Virus record (IMG/VR): IMGVR_UViG_3300012936_000079
Coordinates: 1-32,802 of that record
Strand: one strand, 5' to 3'
DNA: 32,802 nt
DNA from: a virus
Shown here: one piece after another, positions 29,902 to 32,802 of the stretch
How the letters are laid out: every line of letters begins with the position of its first letter
Position numbering within the stretch: the stretch's first letter is position 1
Notes under the pieces: generated by a model
What the model was told of the DNA's origin: nothing
The model's database searches: none
Seen by the model: the letters and a program-made list of their open reading frames with translations, nothing else
Program-made: the position numbers and the translations under genes

Positions 29902-30641
29902 GAATTACCGAAAATCAACTTCGAGGCTTAATTCGAAAAAAACTTCAAGAAAAAAAGAAGGGCTTGTGGGCAAACATTCACGCGAAGAAAAAGCGCGGTG
30001 AGAAGTCTAATCCCAGAAGTAAATCGTATAAAGCTGCTAAAAAAGCTGGCGAAAAGATACATCGCGATGCTAAAAAAGAAGTTGATGAAATCTCCGAAGC
30101 CTTATTATATCATACAGAAAATGGCGTCGGAGTTGATCAAAATATATTTCGTCCTGGATCAACTGCGTTTTTTGCTTTATTTAGAGAAGCTAGACGTCAA
30201 TATTTTGAGGGTACTTATTCACCAAACTCCAGCGAGGTAGAGTTACTTCATGATCTAGATATCGGTGAGTTTGCAATGTATGAAGGTCGCTTAGTACCTT
30301 TAGATTATCCAATACTCGAAGGTAACGAAGAACATTTGTTCGAAGCTGAATACAAGGGCAAAAAAGTTGAACTCAACAAACCAAAGCGCGGTGGAGGTGG
30401 CAAAGCTTATGTTTATGTCAATTCAGGTAAGAAAACTAAAGACGGAAAAATAAGAGTTAAAAAAGTCTCTTTTGGTTCTTCTATGCCTGACGCTATGGGA
30501 GATAATCCAAAACATAAAAAGAGAAGAAAGAGTTTTGGAGACCGGCACAACTGTTCCGATAAAGATGACAAAACTAAACCAGGCTACTGGTCGTGCCGGT
30601 TAACTAAATTTTTTGGTAGAAATATTTCAGGGTGGTGGTAA
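29898..30641 (+). CDS. Leader-bearing basic protein with inserted middle domain; probable head cargo
   Basis: A 247-aa protein. Leader MRITENQLRGLIRKKLQE ends L-Q-E at 16-18. A basic segment KGLWANIHAKKKRGEKSNPR (20-39) follows. A middle domain (about 66-146) contains ALLYHTENGVGV, FRPGSTAFFALFREARR and DLDIGEFAMYEGRLVPLDYP. The C-terminus KAYVYVNSGKKTKDGKIRVK...KHKKRRKSFGDRHNCSDK...KPGYWSCRLTKFF has two Cys and several His and looks like a small metal or nucleic-acid-binding unit. From memory, the first and last parts recur together in uncultured phage proteins, so the acidic middle domain looks like an insertion. Function unknown. Overlaps the previous stop (ATGA). Confidence 0.75.
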   Translation: MRITENQLRGLIRKKLQEKKKGLWANIHAKKKRGEKSNPRSKSYKAAKKAGEKIHRDAKKEVDEISEALLYHTENGVGVDQNIFRPGSTAFFALFREARRQYFEGTYSPNSSEVELLHDLDIGEFAMYEGRLVPLDYPILEGNEEHLFEAEYKGKKVELNKPKRGGGGKAYVYVNSGKKTKDGKIRVKKVSFGSSMPDAMGDNPKHKKRRKSFGDRHNCSDKDDKTKPGYWSCRLTKFFGRNISGWW

Positions 30642-30643
30642 AA

Positions 30644-30901
30644 ATGGAATTTGAACTCTTAAGAGAATTTATTAGAGAAGCTTTATCTGAAGATGTGAGA
30701 AAACGTGGTAACCAATATTGCGCTTATGTTGACGATAAGTTAACTAAGAAAGAAAAAGAAAATAACCCTAAAAAATATAAGGGAAAGAAAGTCGGTTCTG
30801 TGCAACGGACAAAATCTGGAAAAATAAGAATGAAAGCTCGAGCTTGTTACGCCTCTAAAAAGAAAGCTAATAACGCTATGGCTGCAGCGATGATGGGATA
30901 A
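30644..30901 (+). CDS. Small leader-bearing basic protein; probable head cargo
   Basis: An 85-aa protein. Leader MEFELLREFIREALSED has two possible protease sites, I-R-E (10-12) and L-S-E (14-16). The remaining 69 residues are strongly basic with two Cys: NQYCAYVDDKLTKKEKENNP, GKKVGSVQRTKSGKIRMKAR, ACYASKKKANNAMAAAMMG. Size and charge recall T4 internal proteins and DNA-associated virion peptides. Start at ATG 30644 with GGTGG upstream. It begins two bases after the previous stop. Confidence 0.72.
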   Translation: MEFELLREFIREALSEDVRKRGNQYCAYVDDKLTKKEKENNPKKYKGKKVGSVQRTKSGKIRMKARACYASKKKANNAMAAAMMG

Positions 30902-30908
30902 TTTAGTG

Positions 30909-31814
30909 ATGAAAAATTTTCCATTTAAGCAAAGAAAAGAGGGCTCTTTACTAATCAGAGAATTTAGCAAGGACGTTGAAACTAGCGAGCTAGCTTGGCA
31001 TCGAGATAAATGCGATAGAAGCGTTTGCGTGAAAAAAGGTAAGGGGTGGATGCTGCAAATGGAAAACAAACTTCCGGTTTACCTTAGCCCTGGTCGTTCT
31101 TATTTCATACCAAAAAATACATATCACAGGCTTCTGAAGGGAAGTAGTGACCTTATTGTTGAGATATCAGAGAGGAAAACAATGAAAATCACCAAACGAC
31201 AACTCAGAAGAATCATTAGAGAATCTGTCAGCTCACAGCTGAATGAAGATTACGGCGATCCCATAGGTTCAGGCGATCCTGTATCGGAAATCTTACAGTG
31301 GGCAGAAGAAGGCGGTCGAGTCAGGGTCGCCGGCAAAAATATCTGGCCAGGTATGGGAAACAGGTCTGGCTTACACTCTTATGCAGATGAAATGATCCGA
31401 AAAAAGTGGGATAGGTCGGGTGATCGATTTACTAAGAAAGTAGAAGCGCTTCCAGCTGGAACCGAGGTTGAACTGCAGCGGTACAAGAATATAAGTCGTG
31501 ATAGAGGCAAATTCGTAACAGCTGGAACAGTGACAATTGTAAACGCTCCAACTGCAGCACCTCAAGGACCACAGCCCAGCAAAAAAGTTAGGAAGCGGAT
31601 GAACGATATTCTACAGTTCGTCTTCGGTAATTCCGAAAGAATTGTATCAGTTTCGCTTTACACTGGCAGCGATAATCCGTTTGGGAGAGGAAAGTTGTGG
31701 CTAGGTACCGACACTGACGGAGACACTTATCTTTTTCAAGACGATCCCAGCGCCACTGAGTTTGTAAGATCTGAAAAAGACGACGAAGGTTATTGGGACT
31801 ATTTGGGGTACTAG
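30909..31814 (+). CDS. Fusion: cupin-like domain + internal MKITKRQ leader + uncharacterised domain
   Basis: A 301-aa open frame made of two modules. Residues 1-90 are a small cupin-like barrel: EGSLLIREFSKDV, then AWHRDKCDRSVCVKKGKGWM and LSPGRSYFIPKNTYHRLLKG, with His and Glu residues placed as in simple cupins. At residue 92, MKITKRQLRRIIRES begins, a complete head-targeting leader with its own ATG (31182) and AGAGG 6 nt before it. A 200-residue domain of unknown kind follows (RVRVAGKNIWPGMGNRSGLH, acidic C-terminus). The second module may be made separately from 31182, or the chain cut at I-R-E. Base composition rises to about 50 percent G+C just after this join. Confidence 0.75.
   Translation: MKNFPFKQRKEGSLLIREFSKDVETSELAWHRDKCDRSVCVKKGKGWMLQMENKLPVYLSPGRSYFIPKNTYHRLLKGSSDLIVEISERKTMKITKRQLRRIIRESVSSQLNEDYGDPIGSGDPVSEILQWAEEGGRVRVAGKNIWPGMGNRSGLHSYADEMIRKKWDRSGDRFTKKVEALPAGTEVELQRYKNISRDRGKFVTAGTVTIVNAPTAAPQGPQPSKKVRKRMNDILQFVFGNSERIVSVSLYTGSDNPFGRGKLWLGTDTDGDTYLFQDDPSATEFVRSEKDDEGYWDYLGY
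31171..31184 (+). promoter_or_regulatory. Internal ribosome site and start codon within the cupin fusion
   Basis: AGAGG followed by AAAACA and ATG (31182-31184) is a good translation start located exactly at the head-targeting leader inside the larger frame. It would give a 210-aa second product. Confidence 0.5.
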
Positions 31815-31824
31815 GGTTTGACAG

Positions 31825-32415
31825 GTGAACTTACTGCGCGAATACATAAGGCAACTGCTAACTGAATCTACTATCGACCCTAAGATCATGAGAATGATCG
31901 ACAAGGCAGAGGACTATGGTTTTTTTGTAGACATCACGTCTAATAGTGTAATTGTATATGACGGCCACGACACCGATAATCCCCGCGCTAAAGTTAACTT
32001 TGAAAGAGATACATCTTTTGGCCCTTGCAGGAGTGGGGCTTATGTGACTTATGCAAAAGCGGAAGGTGGTTTTGGTCCGCTGGCTTATGATGTTGCCATT
32101 GAGGCTACAGGCGGTCTGATGTCAGATCGAACTGAAGTTTCCCACGAAGCGATGGTTGTTTGGGATTACTACACGAACAACCGACCCGATGTCAAAGTAG
32201 ACCAGCTGGACATAATGAAGGACTATGGAGAAGAACAGTTAACTCCTGATGACAAGTCCGACGATTGTGATCAAGTACCGGCGTACGACAGGTACAAGTC
32301 AGACTGGCACAAGTCAGGACTGTCAAAGAAGATAAGCAAGTCGGGTACTCCAGTCATAGATGAACTCAAAGCGCGCGGCATGCTTTACGACGATAGGGAA
32401 GACCACCTATTATGA
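31825..32415 (+). CDS. Leader-bearing uncharacterised protein; probable head cargo
   Basis: A 196-aa protein with GTG start. Leader MNLLREYIRQLLTES has L-T-E at 12-14. The body is acidic, with DYGFFVDITSNSVIVYDGHD, FGPLAYDVAIEATGGLMSDR, VSHEAMVVWDYYTNNRPDV and a Cys/Asp segment DDKSDDCDQVP. I recall similar GPL-YD-AME...GGGL-SDR...VWDYY proteins with the same leader in uncultured phages, all without assigned function. Codon use is markedly more G+C-rich than in the left part of the window. Confidence 0.75.
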   Translation: MNLLREYIRQLLTESTIDPKIMRMIDKAEDYGFFVDITSNSVIVYDGHDTDNPRAKVNFERDTSFGPCRSGAYVTYAKAEGGFGPLAYDVAIEATGGLMSDRTEVSHEAMVVWDYYTNNRPDVKVDQLDIMKDYGEEQLTPDDKSDDCDQVPAYDRYKSDWHKSGLSKKISKSGTPVIDELKARGMLYDDREDHLL

Positions 32416-32802
32416 AACTACTTCGCGAGTACATAAGAGAGTTGTTGAAAGAGAAGGGTGAGCTTGGTAAAAAAGTGTTCGCTCAATCTGCGCCTGAAGG
32501 TTCTCGTCACGCTGGGGACGAGCCAGACACTGAGCTGGAGACCAGCTTGAAGCGTGCGATTGCGAACCACCTATTCGCCGGCGGTATATCTTCAAAGGAA
32601 CTGGGAGAACTCGGGCCTTATATATTGCGATTCATGGATGACCCGGATTATAATGACGTCTTTATCAGGTATCCCGCGGGTGAAGTCTGCAGAGGAACTC
32701 GCCTTTCTCTACTAGAAGCTAAGAAGCTTATCCCGGGATTTAAAGATATGCCGCTAGAAAGTGCAACCGGACGTACACATGCGTTTCAGAAGTTTGAGGC
32801 TT
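32412..32802 (+). CDS. Leader-bearing protein, possible mono-ADP-ribosyltransferase; 3' end outside window
   Basis: The frame starts at ATG 32412 overlapping the previous stop (ATGA) and is still open at the right edge (130 codons seen). Leader MKLLREYIRELLKEK has I-R-E (8-10) and L-K-E (12-14). A helical segment with SLKRAIANHLFAGGISSKEL and GPYILRFMDDPDYNDVFIRY follows, and then PAGEVCRGTRLSLLEAKKL. A strand with an Arg-Gly pair after a D-VF-RY stretch is how the first motif (R of R-S-E) of arginine-type ADP-ribosyltransferases often looks. T4 Alt is a packaged ADP-ribosyltransferase, which makes the idea attractive. The S-x-S and ExE motifs would be beyond the window, so this is tentative. 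Confidence 0.6.
   Translation, partial: MKLLREYIRELLKEKGELGKKVFAQSAPEGSRHAGDEPDTELETSLKRAIANHLFAGGISSKELGELGPYILRFMDDPDYNDVFIRYPAGEVCRGTRLSLLEAKKLIPGFKDMPLESATGRTHAFQKFEA

Noticed and set aside
1-32802. tRNA genes, CRISPR array, insertion sequence, integrase or att sites
   Set aside because: Looked for by eye and none found; gaps are all shorter than 100 nt and no terminal repeats or recombinase motifs were seen.

Overview
This 32.8 kb window is one block of genes that all run left to right, tightly packed with many 1-8 nt stop/start overlaps. It is AT-rich (roughly one third G+C by eye) until about 31.2 kb, where it rises to about half. Nearly everything points to a large T4-like tailed phage (myovirus type), probably of a Gram-negative host because spanin-like and signal-peptide proteins are present. 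I see no tRNA, rRNA, CRISPR array or insertion sequence. TTG starts are common.

Region 1 (1-9270), replication, nucleotides and DNA modification. It opens with the C-terminal part of a bacterial-type DNA polymerase III alpha subunit. A protein much closer to T4 gp42 (dCMP hydroxymethylase) than to thymidylate synthase follows, then a MazG-like helical protein and dUTPase. Next comes a continuous overlapping string: HAD phosphatase-kinase fusion, cytidylyltransferase-like enzyme, T4 alpha-glucosyltransferase homologue, C5-cytosine methyltransferase-like protein and sugar-nucleotide epimerase. Thymidine kinase and a DHH phosphoesterase close the region. The coherent reading is a phage that makes 5-hydroxymethylcytosine and decorates it with a sugar, possibly one whose activated donor it makes itself.

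Region 2 (9300-18725), probable head/internal and lysis genes. Most are uncharacterised. They include a superoxide-dismutase-like protein with all four metal ligands, a very acidic protein with repeats, a ribbon-helix-helix regulator, and a probable lysis trio (holin-like, single-TM coiled coil, secreted TM protein). A dCMP deaminase is embedded here.

Region 3 (18752-26836), DNA processing, chaperone and regulation. It holds a PD-(D/E)XK nuclease, a 5'-3' exonuclease, a GroEL, and a sigma factor without region 4.2 followed directly by a separate small helix-turn-helix protein (a candidate split sigma). After these come a basic-tailed protein, a degenerate peptide deformylase, an IMP dehydrogenase/GMP reductase and small membrane or SH3-like proteins. 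Two genes of 54 codons (24042 and 26337) are easily missed.

Region 4 (26848-32802), after one small secreted protein, is a run of otherwise unrelated proteins sharing a short amphipathic leader (MKITKRQ-type or LLREYI-type). The leader usually ends in [L/I]-x-E, often with the Glu at residue 14. This looks like the T4 capsid-targeting sequence removed by the prohead protease, so these proteins (a PAP2 phosphatase, a DUF5824-like protein, a cupin fusion, a possible ADP-ribosyltransferase and others) are predicted cargo packaged in the head and injected. The base composition changes almost exactly at one internal copy of the leader, suggesting module shuffling by recombination.
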